Source: Poa pratensis
Lineage: Eukaryota; Streptophyta; Magnoliopsida; Poales; Poaceae
Reading direction: 5' to 3'
NCBI GenBank assembly: GCA_947311845.1
Contig: CAMZMU010000062.1
Span: forward strand, 46,334,030 to 46,398,029
Length of the DNA stretch: 64,000 nt
The notes under the pieces were generated by a model. That model was not told where the DNA came from. It did no database searches and saw only the letters and a list, made by a program, of their open reading frames with translations. A program made the translations under genes and the position numbers. How positions within the stretch are numbered: the stretch's first letter is position 1; each line of letters starts with the position of its first letter. Positions 43,540-55,852 of this stretch are shown one piece after another.

Positions 43540-46500
43540 ATGGCGGAGATTCGCGGTGGCTGGACTCGCCGGCGAGCTGACAGGTACTAGGTTATGCTAT
43601 CTCTCTTTGCTCTGTAGTATTTTACGCCCGCGTGCCTTGCGTCTCATGGATCTTAGTCGCTGGAGGCGGCTGAACTTTTGCGGTGGTGCCGTTGTTAGCT
43701 GGTTGTTTTTGTTCTGACCCCGCGCAGCTAGTTCTCGCTAGGATTTGATGCCGCCGCGAGGAGGAGCTCCGAGCGTGTGTCTCTGTGTTCATTAGAGGAG
43801 GCAGTGAAGGATCTGTGTGTGAGTTTGTTCTGTTGCTAGGTTCAGTATTTTTTGCTGCTGATGCTTGTATGCCGTGGGGTGTGTGTGTGGAATCTACTTA
43901 GATATTGAGCATGTGTAACTGTCCCTCATTGTTATCTGTACAAATTAAATGAAAACCCTATGTGTCACCTTTTTGAAGTAGGTGTTTTCATGTAGTTTTT
44001 GTTGTTGTATTGGTTGTTCTGAAGTCTATCTTGGTTTCCCCCAGTGTGAATTTTTGTATATGGTGTTTGAATTTCGTTGATGTGTAGACCTCAACGTGCA
44101 CCCACTGATAGCTTTTGATGAAGGTCTCAGTCTATGGTTAGTCTTGTCATGCAGTAATTCTGAAATAATCATGATTGTTACCTGCGTCGAAGGTAACGAC
44201 ATTTGGTGATGAATATGGTGTTTGAAATTCCCCCTGGAGCAAACCTGTGAATGTGAAACCATTGCCCTGCATCAGGAAATTTATGTTAGTGTAAAAACAG
44301 CATAATTTGATTTAATTTCTTTATGTAGTTAGAAAAACACCTGGAACAACATGTCATCGCATCTGAATGTGTCTTGTTGTACATAGTTTCCTTTGCTGTA
44401 TGCATCATGAGTAGCCTGCGAACAATACATTTGTTTAGAACTTGATGTGTTTTTCATTATTTTTTGCTCTTTTTGTGCTATGCAGATCGCACCCTACAAG
44501 CAGCTCCAGCGATACTGAAGTGAGCTTGTTTGATTTTGTTGCATTTTTTCTCCGAATATGTCGCCGTTTTTGCTTGTGTGTTCCTAACTGTGGTTAAGCT
44601 ATATTCTGTTTAATGGTTGCAGGCAGTAGACAATGGGAGAAGAAATACTGATTTAGAGGATGCGTTGTTTGGGTTATTGAGAAATAAGGTTTTGCCTTAT
44701 CTCTACGCACATTAGGTTGTTTTTTATTTTTTGAGTGAATTGTTCTTATGTTGGCTCTTATCATATTTTTGGGCAGTCTTTGAAGCGTAAATTCTCTGAT
44801 TACTGCAATGATTTGATAGCAACCAATGAGGTTAGTTGTTCTTTTTGTTTTCTTGTTACTTTCTTTTTTATTTCACAATTACTTTTAGGTTATGTAAATA
44901 CATGATACAGCTATTTTGTGTTGGATTATCTTTTTGTTTTAATTTTTTCTACTATTTGTAGGCTAAGGAAAATAAATCAGTTGGTGTGGGTAAGAATGCT
45001 TTCACCAGATTTGGGTTGAAGTATTTCTTGGATGTCTTGAAGAAGATGACACCTGATCGAAGAGCCATTATTCAGAAATTTGGCTTTGGCTGTCTGCTAT
45101 GGTTTGCTTGTTCAAGTATTCCTTCAGATTTCTGCCGATGGGTTGCTGATTGCGTTGATCCAGTATGTTCCCAGCTCACAGTCGGTGGGAAGAGTTTTGT
45201 TATATCCAAGGAGACTTTCCATGTAGTGCTAGGATTGCCTCTAGGTGGGTTACAGGTCCCATCCAATTCTGAGAATGGGATGGCTTTCATTCTATCGCTT
45301 TTCAAGCTGACAGAGTTGCCTCATATTACCTTTTTCGGGAACAAGCTCATCAGTTCGGATCCATTAAACGAGCTTGAGGTTTTTGTGAGCTTTATGTCTG
45401 TTGCTATTTCATGTTTTCTTTGTCCCGACATCAGTTGTTCTGTCAATACCAAATATCTTGCAATTTTGAAGGACCCGGCTGCTACTAAAAGTTATGATTT
45501 CAGTCAGCTTGTCTATACTCATTGTCTCAATGGTTTGTATGAGTTTAGCTCATTTGCTAAATCGAAAGGGAGGAGGATGAAGACACCTGTTTGTTGCTTA
45601 TATGTGCCAGTGGTTAGTAATCTTTTTTGTTTTGATTTTTGTTGGATTTTTCATGTTGCCTATATTTCTGTTATTTTGTTCTTTCTTTGTTTCTCTAACA
45701 TGGGATTCTTTTTGTTGTCTCATCTTGTTTCAGGTGCGGTACCTCGATTGTTTGGATTTTGGCATAAAGAATGTTGCTAACAGCATCCCTAGGGTTCTTG
45801 TATGGCGGGGTAACATGATTCATATCTTTTCTGATCTTGATCGAAATGGTCCACATCAGTTTGGGAAAAAGTTTTTGAAAGATGTATGTGTTAATTATGT
45901 TTTTGTTGTTTTTTCGATATTGATTATGGTTCAATTTTTTTTTTTGGGAGTGATTTATTTTCTACTTCTCATATTTATACTACATTTGTGTTTTGTTGGT
46001 GTAGGGTGTGGTTTGTTCTCACGCAGTTGGATCATCTAGGATCTCCCCAATTGTGTCGCCATTGTCCTTTGACTTCAGATCGAAAGCTCAAGAACAGTTT
46101 GTTAGCTCTCTGCGTCCCGATGTATGTTTTTTATGGTTCTGAACCTTTAGCTCCGTGTCCTTCTCAAATTTTAGGTTTGATTGGTGATTTGTTTAGTGAT
46201 ATCATTTTCATGCCTTCTCTGTTTTGAAGGTAATAGATGGCATCATGAGTATTGGTGATAAATTTCTCTCAAACAAGTCCACAAGCAGTAAAAGAAAGTT
46301 GGAAGCCTTAGTGCACAATGTGTTGGATTTTCTTTGTAAATCTAGTGATAAGCAAGGCAAAGCAAAGGCATTGCAGATGGCATCCGACGGGGGCATTCTC
46401 AAGCAGGCACATTTTGTTGTATGATTCTGCCAACCCTTTATGTTCTATCTTTCTTTGGTAGTAAGGATTTTCTTTTTGTTAATTGTGAATTTGAATTATC

Positions 46501-49061
46501 TCTTGTCCTTTTGTGTGGCAGGTTTCAAATGCAAATGCGGAGGCCGTTTCTCGCAGATGTGATCCTGAATCATCCCGTCAGCACGATCGCACTCCTCTTC
46601 AGGAAGCTGGTGGTTTTTCAGCTAAGAGAACTCCCGACCCAGGTAGGCTTCTTTTATGGTTCTCGTGTGTGTTTATGTTGTTAGGGTTTCGGTGTATCAT
46701 TTATGCTTATTCTGGTATTTCTTGTGCAGTCACTCCCGATTGCTTGATAACTAATGTTGTGGAGGGTCACACTCACCCCACAGGTAGATTTTTTGTAGTT
46801 GTTCATTTTATTGAACGTGTGAATATTTTTTCCATAATCATTACAGTTCTCTTATATTATATTTTGTTGTTCATGCAAATGCCAGCCCCAGAAATGCCCC
46901 CTTTAAGGAAGGTGAAGCCGAGGAACTGCACTCTGATGTCTGAAGAAGATGAGCAAAACATCTTAAATCGGAAGCCGAGGGCTGATGGACCTGTCCCTGT
47001 TATAGATGTGCCGGATTCACCATTGTCAAAGGTTTGCTGCCGGTTTTCACATAGTCGTTGTCTTCCTTTTTAATTTCGTTTCTCTGATATTTGTTTCGTA
47101 TAACTTTTTTTTCTATGCTCTTGTTTCTTTGTTGTACAGCCGCGTACTGCAAACTTCAAGTTAAATCGTGTTACTGATATTCACAGAAATGGTTCAAAAC
47201 AAGCTCCGATTCCAATAGCTGATTTTTCACCGAAATCTTCATTGGTACATTTTTTACTTCTACTTTGTTGGAACTCTATATTTAGTTTTCTTATCTCTAT
47301 AAGTTGTGTGTTTTGATTTCTGCTGTGGGGATGGTGCAGGAACGTGGTGTGCATCTTGTTGGTTCAAATGATTTACGAAGGAGATGCTCTGAGGTGTCAA
47401 AGAAGGCAGATGGATATTACAACAACATGTTGTTGACCAGTCAGCATGTTGGCAATGGTGTGCCTGATGCCAAAGAAACTGTTGTTCGTGCTGAAGCTAA
47501 AGGCATTTCAAATGATGCTCAGGATGCCCCAGCAATCCGAGTTCATCGGAAACACAAGTTTGTCAACTGGCTCATGACTGGACAAAATCCTCCTCTGCAG
47601 GCTAACAGCAAGTTCCCTGTATCTGAAGAAGAAATCATCCACTATTCTGCTATTGTTGAGCTAGCAAACAGCCCTCATGCAAAGTAATGCCATCTTTTTC
47701 CTCTATTATTTGTCTTATTTATTTATCTTTTGTATTTTTACATGGTTGCAAGCTCCATGTTTTTGTACAAGTACTAGTTCTACTGTTAACTCTCTTTTTT
47801 TATCCCTTTTTGGTTCCATTGTTTGATTTATTTTCTTTGTTATTATGGGCAGGACACCTGGTGTGGATTACCCCAAGGTTCATTGCAGCTACAAGTCGTT
47901 GGGAGATTCTTTGGCGCCTAATGGTGAAATAGATAACTTCTTAATCCCCTGTTTTTGCCGCATGTTGTTTGAAGAACGACACCCTACCATCTCTGGGAGG
48001 CATTATTTTTTCCCTCATATTGGGGTTGGTACCTTTTTTTTGCCTTCATTTTATTTTAGTTAAGGGAAACTGCTATTTATTTTAGTTAGGGGGAAACTGC
48101 TATTTATTTTAGTTGACCCTCATTTTCATGTCTCCCTTGCATTTCAGGATGCTATTCTAAAGTATAATGGGGAGCCCAATTTGGAACAAACTGTCCGAAC
48201 ATCGTTCGAGGGTGCAAAGAGTGCTAGCAAGGGCAGAAACCTTGGTCATAGAGATAACAAGGTACACTTATAAAGTGTTTTTCAATGCTTATATTTTTTA
48301 TATATGGCCTATTGTTTATGCTGTTTACCCTTTTTTCCGCAGTTATTATTCCCAATAGTGAATTCTGGGCATTGGTTTGGTTTTGTTGTTGATTTTGACG
48401 AGAAAGTTTTTGTATTTCTGGACTCCTACTTTGATAAGAACTCCCCTTTCCAAGTGTCAATGAGGAATCGATTGGTTAGTATTATTTGATCCTTTTTGTT
48501 TTTTCATTTAATTTTCATTTTTTTAAAGTAGTTATGATATTCTAAACCAGTATCTCTTGTATTTCTCCTTTTCTGTGCCACAGACAGAACACTTTGTGCA
48601 GTTGTGGGAGCTGATTATAAGCCAGAATCACAACTTTGCTGATTTTCAAGCAATGTATCCAGATGTACCTAAGCAGAAGACCAAGTTAGTATCTGAAACC
48701 TTTATGAGTTCTTGTTCTTTTTTATTTTGCTTTTTCACCGAATGGTTCTGTGTACTAATCTGTTTTTTTTGTGCACACAGGTTTGACTGTGGTGTGTTCA
48801 TGATGAAGCTTTTCGAAACATGGACCCCTTCCACTAACACTCGTTCCATTTTCTCTCATCTTGATATCCTGAACATCAGAATCTTGTATGCGAACAAGCT
48901 CTATTTCTGCAGCAAGAACTCAACTGATTTTTCCTTGGTTACAGATTTTTATGCAGCGGTATGTTGTTTTCTTTCATATATGTCATTTTTGGCTGGGGTA
49001 GGTTTGACTCTACTTTGCATTTGTCTCACTGATTTTTTTGTTTGTTTTTCTACAGGGCTGA
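43540..49061 (+). CDS. Ulp1-like cysteine protease (C48) with DUF1985-like region, 19 exons
   Basis: Exons: 43540-43583, 44486-44519, 44623-44688, 44777-44830, 44962-45612, 45734-45883, 46005-46121, 46230-46418, 46522-46642, 46730-46783, 46886-47031, 47140-47244, 47340-47683, 47853-48024, 48148-48261, 48343-48474, 48584-48684, 48781-48958, 49056-49061. All junctions are GT-AG and all phases match, giving about 925 aa without a stop. The N-terminal third (LPLGGLQVPS, DPLNELEVFVSFM) is of the plant DUF1985/transposon-associated type. The C-terminus is a Ulp1/SENP deSUMOylase fold with His in NSGHWFGFVVD, Asp in VFVFLDSYF, Gln in PKQKTK and nucleophile Cys in FDCGVFMMK. Presumed role: removing SUMO or a similar modifier, in service of the element. 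The alternative is a scaffold role only. Confidence 0.85.
44200..44430 (-). pseudogene. Duplicate of the transposase gene's 5' exons
   Basis: Minus strand, two exon-like blocks: HDAYSKGNY...DTFRCDDMLFQ (about 44,425-44,345) and NGFTFTGLLQGEFQTPYSSP (about 44,255-44,180), each with plausible splice sites. They match transposase exons EHDDAYTIGGYGDTATFRCD and KEFTFTGLLNGDFHTTYCSP at 53,056-52,820. This is a divergent copy of the transposase N-terminal exons, lying inside intron 1 of the protease gene in antisense. It could be a relic or the start of a short antisense transcript. Confidence 0.65.
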
Positions 49062-49927
49062 TATGGTTGCTTTGTCGTCCGAGGTCTATGGCAGTTTCTA
49101 ATTTTCTGCGACAAGTTGTTTTTGTAGTGGAGCGCTGTATGCACTAGTCGACGCTGATCTTTTTTGTTTTCCCTTTTTGGCCTTGGGTTGGCACTTTACA
49201 GCATGAGAAAAAATATGTTTGTATGATGTATGTTGCGCTGGGAGTGTGTTTTTGCTTGTTACAAATGGTTTGCAGTTTGTGACTTTGGTTATATATATCT
49301 TCGTTATATATAGCTATCTCTTTTATATTTTCTCACTATAAGTATGTCACGCGAATGATGTTTAGAGCTTTTTCGATGATGTACTAGTGTTGGTAGCGTT
49401 TGATTTATCTTGTCCTATCTGGATTGGTCACGAAGGGTCGTCAAATTAATGTAATGCGTTATACATGGCAACAATTTTCTACAGTTTTGCATGATCTAAA
49501 TTTTTAAAAAGCTAGCTAGATAATTTAGCAGCAATCTCTGAATATTGAATGTTACAAGCATTCTCTTTTTTAAGGCAGCATACAACAAATAATTTACATT
49601 TGTTTTTTTTAGCACAATCTTCTCGATTCTTTCTCCCCATTTTTGCTCCCATTGCTGTCTATATTCTTCAGGTGCAAATTAGCTTCATATTTCTGTCTTC
49701 TCTGCGGTATCTTGCACTAACTCAGCGGCTTGCTTGTCTTTGTCTTGTTGACCATCAACCTTCTTGCATTGCTTCTTCTTCTTTGTCAACGGCGGTCTTG
49801 CTGCTCTTGTATTTGTCTTGGGGGGTTCTGCTGAGTCATTTTTTGCGACTCGTGTCCCTTGTTAATTTTATTGTAATGATCAGTACTTTTTTAAAATTGC
49901 TGTATAATTGAATAATTTTTTATCCTT
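49062..49927. other. Convergent intergenic region of the MULE
   Basis: AT/T-rich sequence between the 3' ends of the protease and transposase genes. It should hold both polyadenylation regions. No separate gene supported. Confidence 0.5.
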
Positions 49928-52900
49928 TTACTCACCTGAATCATTCTTCTTCTTTCGAGTCCTCTTAGGTTTTGGTAGGTTGTACTCTTTATCCCTGTTC
50001 GTGCACTTCTTGATAGTGTGGCCGTATTCTCCACAATGGCTGCATTTGTAAAATTTCCCTGCCTTGATAGCTTCTACTATTGTCATCAACCTTGGCCTCC
50101 CTTTTGTGTGAGCGTCGTCTGGGTCAAAAAGTTCTATTGTTGAGTTATCTTCGCCCCCGCCAGATGGGTTTGCAAAATTTGCCAGTGTCCTTGCGTGACT
50201 TGCTTGCTTTTTCATTTCTTGTTTAAGCTCTTTATCAATCTCTTCTAGTCCCTTGTCTACTCTGTCCATTTCTTTCTGCAGGTATTCATATTTTCTCTGG
50301 TGTGTTGCCCCTTTGGAAGCTGATGCCACCATTCTTCTAGCAAGCATGTTGTACCTAAGTGTATCATTGTCAGCTAGTGTTTGTGGCACAGGTAATGGGT
50401 TCAGCTTCTTGTACTTTTTGCGCCATCTGTCAATGATGTACTTATCTGGTATCTTATCTATGTCCAGGTGTAGCATTGTCTTCAATATGTGAGAGCATAC
50501 TAACCCATCTTTCTCAAATTTGCAGCATATGCAGTGGTATTCTTCTTTTTCCAAGTCAACTTCCACCACATATGTCCTTGCTCTGTGTTCCTTTTTTGGA
50601 TAATTGGGGGCCTGGAACACCAGGTACAGCTGCCCTGGTATCTCCTCCTTTATTCTAAGTCTCGTTACATCAGTTAGGACTTTCTGAAATTTCCTGAATA
50701 TAGCCAGGTTGTACAAGTCATGCGCCTGTATCTCTATATAGTACTTAGTCAGGAATTGTTCTGGCGGCACTTTCTTGTGTATGGCATTGTGGTCACTCTC
50801 ATTCTCTCTGGAATGTATTGTGTCCATGATTCTCTGATACTCTCGTAGGAAACTTGTCATGCTAAATTGTGCTCCAACTCCTTTTTTGAACAGGGAGTTT
50901 GTGCCCTCACTCCTTGCTGTTGTCTGCAAGAAGGGGAAAAAATCCTTCTTGAAGTAAACAGGTACCCATCTCTTTCTGCTCTTCCACATAGTTTGAAAAT
51001 ATTCTATGTGTCCTACATCATATTGTGCTATCATTTGCTGCCATAGAGTCTCAAACTCCAGCTCTGTCAGTGAGTTATCTACTATGTCTTGGAACTCCTC
51101 AAATAGGCCCTCATTAACCTGGAATGTCCTGCCCCCTTTTTGCTCTGCTTTACTTTTCACATGGTACAAACAAGATTTGTGAACCGTGTGTGGAAGCACT
51201 GCCTCAATTGCAACTTGCATCCCTCTATCTTGGTCTGTGATTATTGTTTGTGGGTGTTTACCTCCCATAGCATAGATAAATTCTTTGAAAACCCACTTGA
51301 ATGTGTCAGCACACTCATTGACAATTAAAGCACACGCAAATAGGTATGTGTGTCCATGTGGAGAAACACCAACTATTGGAGCAAACGGTAGGTTGTACTT
51401 GTTCGTCAGGAAAGTGGTGTCGAAACTAATGCAATCCCCACAAGTTTCATACATGCTCTTTGATTTTCCATCTGCCCAGAACACACTCTTCACTTTGTTA
51501 TTTGTATCAACCTGAAAAGAGTAGTAGAAACTCTCATTCTCAGCTCTTTTTTTCTTGAAATACTGCGCCACTTGCATCACATCACTGTTTTTGAGCTCTC
51601 TGTTTATTGTTGTCCCATAGTTGCTCACTTTCTTCCTATTGTAAGGTGTATTTTCTGTGCCTCCTCTCAAATATGATAGCACTGACACAATCTTGCTGGT
51701 TGTGATGTTTGCTTGCCTAAGTGATCTTATCATTGCTTTCTCTTCATCTGTCATGTAGATGTGTGATCTAAAGAACCTGCTCTGGGGACTCAAAGCATGA
51801 TTGTGTTCGAGGCATAGGTTAGTGATGCGCCAAACCCCATCTTTCTCACTTATTATCATCTCAGTTTTGCATCCTGTTCTGTCTATTACAGTTGTTTGTC
51901 TTTGGGCTACTTCCTGTTCTTTTGGTTTTGGTGGGGCCCTGGCATACTTGTTGCATTTCATCGTGACTCTGATAACCTCCCTGTTTCTCTTCCTGCTTGT
52001 TGTTCTAGCAGCTGACACTACAGAAACCGAGAAGCCTGCTGCAAATGCATACATGTTGAAGAAGACTTGAGCTTTCTCTCTTGTTTCAAATTTCATCCCA
52101 ACTTCAGGTATTTGCTCCTTGTCAATTGTGTAGTCATTTTGCCCTTGGGAGTTTGTTTCTTCGTTTTCAAGGAATATCTCTACATCTTCTTCGCAAATTT
52201 CTCTGTCTTGTTCTTCCCCTTCTTGATTTTTGGGCTCTTGTTCTGAATTTCCATCAGCTTGTTTTTGTTCTGAATTTCCATCAGGTTGCTCAGTATTGTT
52301 TGTATCAGTCATCTGTAGACAAGAAATATTCACAGTATGAACATTTTCTTTTTTATAAACTGCAGTCTGTCTTACATCATTTGTTTCTATTTTTGAAACA
52401 ATATCAGAAGCTTACCTCATCAAGCTCCATGTCCTCAAACAAGTTTTGTGTCCACGGGTCATCGTCCCATGCCATGTGTCGACCCCTACCACTTGGAGTC
52501 GCCTGTAAGTACTCATTGCCCTACAGAATAAATAATTGGCATATATCATTGAGCATATATCTTTTTATAGAAGGTTTTTAATGCTATTTTTTATCTATGT
52601 GTTGTACCTGTGGATGAGTTTGGCTTGAACCATCTTGTCTTTGTAAGATAGTTGATGAATAGTCACTATCCATTGGTTTGTCAACTTGTATACTTGATGA
52701 ATAGTCATTCTCCATTGGTTTGTCAACCTACATTATCCAAAATTATCATCTGTCAGTAAGTCATATATATTTTTTTCTATGAGTGTATCTTGAGTAATAT
52801 ATTGTTTTATGAAATTTACCACTGAAGATAACGATTGCGGTGAGCAATATGTTGTGTGGAAATCCCCATTTAGTAATCCTGTGAATGTAAATTCCTTGTC

Positions 52901-53056
52901 CTGCATCATTTTTTGCGAAATATTAGTTAATAGACGCTTCATAACAATGATGTTTATTTGCATTATTTTTATTGAGTGTACCTTTAAAAATATGTCGTCG
53001 CATCTGAATGTTGCGGTGTCCCCATATCCTCCAATTGTGTATGCATCATCATGTTC
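49928..53056 (-). CDS. FAR1/MULE-type transposase, apparently intact
   Basis: Exons found, 5' to 3': 53056-52982, 52900-52820, 52727-52608, 52520-52416, 52312-49928. All are phase 0 with consensus sites; the last is a 794-codon open frame. The first exon begins at an acceptor, so an upstream start exon was not identified. In order: an acidic/Gln-rich N-terminus; FAR1 DNA-binding domain (KFETREKAQVFFNMY to CLEHNHALSP); MULE transposase core with Asp in CISFDTTF, Asp in IITDQDRGM, a C-x-x-H block CLYH and Glu in TTARSEGTNS; SWIM zinc finger CICCKFEKDGLVCSHILK; a charged coiled coil; CCHC knuckle CSHCGEYGHTIKKC; and a basic tail. The exon at 52,727 contains a 14-residue internal repeat (VDKPMENDYSSSIQ / VDKPMDSDYSSTIL). 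It catalyses excision and insertion of the element. Confidence 0.9.
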
Positions 53057-53059
53057 CTG

Positions 53060-53460
53060 CAATACATAAAGAAGTATTTTAGTAACAGTAAATTAATATA
53101 ATTAGTTTTTTCTTTTTTAAATAATATAATTCGTATTTTTTATATAAGCACTTGTTAATTTTCTTTTTCAGTTATTTTAAAGTGTCCTCATATACATGAG
53201 AACCATTGTATTTGAGTAGCAGCAAAATTAACTGAATTATGGATTTTAAACTCCCAAACCTCCCAACTGCCTCCACCATGTTGTTTTTAATGCTATGCTT
53301 CATTTACTCCTCCCACCCATCTCACAGCCACCTGTTTTTAATCTTTCTTCTTCCTCTGTCTCAGCTTCACATGTCGGCATTACCCTTTGCAAGCCTTTGA
53401 GCACACAAGTTAGGAAGAAGGAAGACCCAGATAAGCAGTAAGTTTCTTCCTCTCTCTCTA
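53060..53460. promoter_or_regulatory. Divergent promoter region between transposase and B3 genes
   Basis: The transposase (-) and the B3 gene (+) diverge from this region and the CT-rich block beside it. The unidentified first transposase exon probably lies here. No TATA box can be assigned with confidence. Confidence 0.4.
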
Positions 53461-54183
53461 TTCATCTCTCTCTGTTTGTGTTACTTTATCTCTCTCTCTG
53501 TTTTGAAGTATCTCTCTCTCTATCTGTCTCTCTGTCTCTGTCTCTCTGTTACTCTGTTCATCTCTCTGAATGTTGCGCTCTGTCTCTCTCTGTCAGTCTC
53601 TGTTCATCTCTCTCTCTATTGATCTCTCTCTCTATGTCTCTCTCTCTCTATGTGTGTCTGAATGTTGCTCTCTCTCTCTTTCTATCTCTCTCTCTCTCTC
53701 TCTCTCTATTGATCTCTCTCTCTATGTCTCTCTCTCTCTATGTGTGTCTGAATGTTGCTCTCTCTCTTTTTATCTCTATTCTATCTCTCTGTCTCTATTT
53801 GAAGGCATCTCTCTCTGTGTTACTGTCTCTATCTGCTATTTTCGTTTATTGTTTCAGTCTCAGTTCATTGCAGGGAAGAGGGAATTATTGTCTCAGTTTT
53901 TATTTATTGTCTCATGTGTAGTGTCTCTGTTTCGAGGTCATTTTAGTCTCTATTATCTGCTAGGTTGTCTCTCTTTTTATCTCTATTCTATCTCTCTGTC
54001 TCTATTTGAAGGCATCTCTCTCTCTGTGTTACTGTCTCTATCTGCTATTTTCGTTTATTGTTTCAGTCTCAGTTCATTGCAGGGAAGAGGGAATTATTGT
54101 CTCAGTTTTTATTTATTGTCTCATTGTGTAGTGTCTCTGTTTCGAGGTCATTTTAGTCTCTATTATCTGCTAGGTTGTCTCTA
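53449..54183. repeat. CT-rich microsatellite region with larger tandem duplications
   Basis: (TC)n-type tracts, with two nested duplications: a unit of about 60 bp containing tatgtgtgtctgaatgttgc, at about 53,619 and 53,707; and a 207-bp unit, nearly identical, at 53,764-53,970 and 53,971-54,182. Long open frames across it are low-complexity Leu/Ser artefacts. It probably forms the 5' leader or promoter of the B3 gene. Confidence 0.85.
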
Positions 54184-54751
54184 TATAGTTTGTTTCGGTA
54201 TGTCTCAGTTTCAGTTTAATTAGTTAGTCTATTTTTTCCTGTCTTAGCACTAGGTTTTCTGAATCTCTCTTGTGGCTTAATCTCTATATTCAGTTTACTG
54301 TTCTGTACTGTCATTGTAGTTATCTCTCTATGGGTTGTCTCTGTCCTCATTTGTAGCATGTTGAATGATGATGGTGCTTGTGGATTTTTTGAATAGATGC
54401 TTGATGATCTCTGTTTATACTACATTGTCTTATCTATGTTGTTATTCATTTTCTTAGCTTGTATTGGATCAAACGCATTATCTGTGACTACTAGCATGAA
54501 ACGACATGATGTACTCATCTTGATATAGTGCTATTTTTTTTGATTAGTTGCGTTCTTGTTTGGTCATGCTTGTTGGTCTACCAAGTTTTTGCCAAGTATC
54601 TATCCACTGTAGGTGTTATTTGTGTCTATATATGTTGCTTGATGATTCTTTTGTGACTAGACTGATATTTTTCTTCCTAGTAAAACTAGGGACCCAATAG
54701 GTGTATCATTGTTGGACCAGTTTTCATTATCTAAAATTTTGTTTAATTCAG

Positions 54752-55852
54752 ATGCGGTGCACAATCTGCGGATGGCCAGATGGACCTTGCCAGGAGAAGA
54801 AGAGGATGTTTTCTTTCTTTTATGTGTATCTTGGGGAAAGGTTTCATGAATCAATGGTATGATTTTCTGCATTATTTTTATCTATGTTATTTATTTTTCG
54901 TATAGCCATTTCTGTTTTGTCATTAGATAACTTTTGCATTTTTTGCAGACTATCCCGTGTTTCAAGAGAACACAGATGAACGATATGGTACAAGGCAAGA
55001 TCATGTTCGCCATGTCTCCTGAAAAAGATGACTATGTGTTTCAGATAGAGAAGGAATATAACAAGACACGCATTTTCGGCCCTGGATATGAGAAGATATT
55101 GGTTGACTATGACATGAAGAAGGGTGACAGATTCAGGATTGAATGGGATCACCCCATTGATGCATTTTTTGCCATCTACCCGGAGGGAGCTGGTGATGTA
55201 CCTAAGCAAAGGGTGTTAGGTACAATTTTCAGTTAGTCTTTTTTTTTTGTCTCTGATAGTAATTTGGTGAATTGTCTTCTGATGTCTTTTTGTTGTCGTG
55301 TCTTTTGCTTCATCATTTTTTTGGGAGGACCAGAAGCTCATGTTTTTTAGGACAGCACCAAGACGGTCGTGTTTTCGAAAGGTCTTACACTCACTGCTGG
55401 TCAGACCGCGAGGATGAATCATTCTGTTCTCATGCGAGGTCTGGGGTTGGGACATGTATTTGTCCACACCATAACAATCACTGATGTTGCACACAATGGA
55501 CTGGTAATTTTCTACAGAAAACTCTCTTTTGTTGTCCTCCGGTTATCAATATTTGGTTCAGTTGTTTTCATGTTTCTCATGATTGATCTGTTTTATTGTT
55601 TTACAACGGATCCCAAAGGAGATTTCATCTATTCTCAATATAGACGAAGAAGGAAAAGTGATTTTCATCTATGGATATGATGGGGCCAACTTTGAAGCAT
55701 CATACTACACCTGCAAAGATCAAAGGATCTGCTTCAGGGGTGGATGGCAGCAATTTGCCAAGCTGCACAACCTAGACGAAGGAGTTGTCGTTCTGATCCT
55801 ATTCCACAGTGACAATGACGGCCGCCTGGTTCTCTCTATCGATGCTATCTAG
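54752..55852 (+). CDS. B3-domain DNA-binding protein encoded by the MULE
   Basis: Four exons: 54752-54856, 54949-55212, 55351-55503 and about 55619-55852, phase 0 throughout; total about 250 aa. The start MRCTICGWPDGPC gives a short Cys-containing N-terminus. The second exon has a B3-like pattern (TRIFGPGYEKILVDYDMKKG, then DRFRIEW). The last exon fits the B3 C-terminal half: VIFIYGYDGANFEASYY, ICFRGGWQQFAKLHNLDEG, VVVLILFHSDND. B3 domains bind DNA in the major groove in plant transcription factors (ARF, ABI3, REM groups). The acceptor of exon 4 (ccaaag|gag) and the donor of exon 2 (agg|gtgtta) are weak, so these boundaries are uncertain. Inferred role: binding sites in the element. Confidence 0.7.

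Noticed and set aside
48045..48115. Short tandem repeat ctgctatttattttagtta in the protease gene
   Set aside because: It lies within an intron, is small, and does not affect splice sites.
53478..54223. Open frames of 147 and 217 codons
   Set aside because: They are low-complexity Leu/Ser translations of CT-rich microsatellite DNA.
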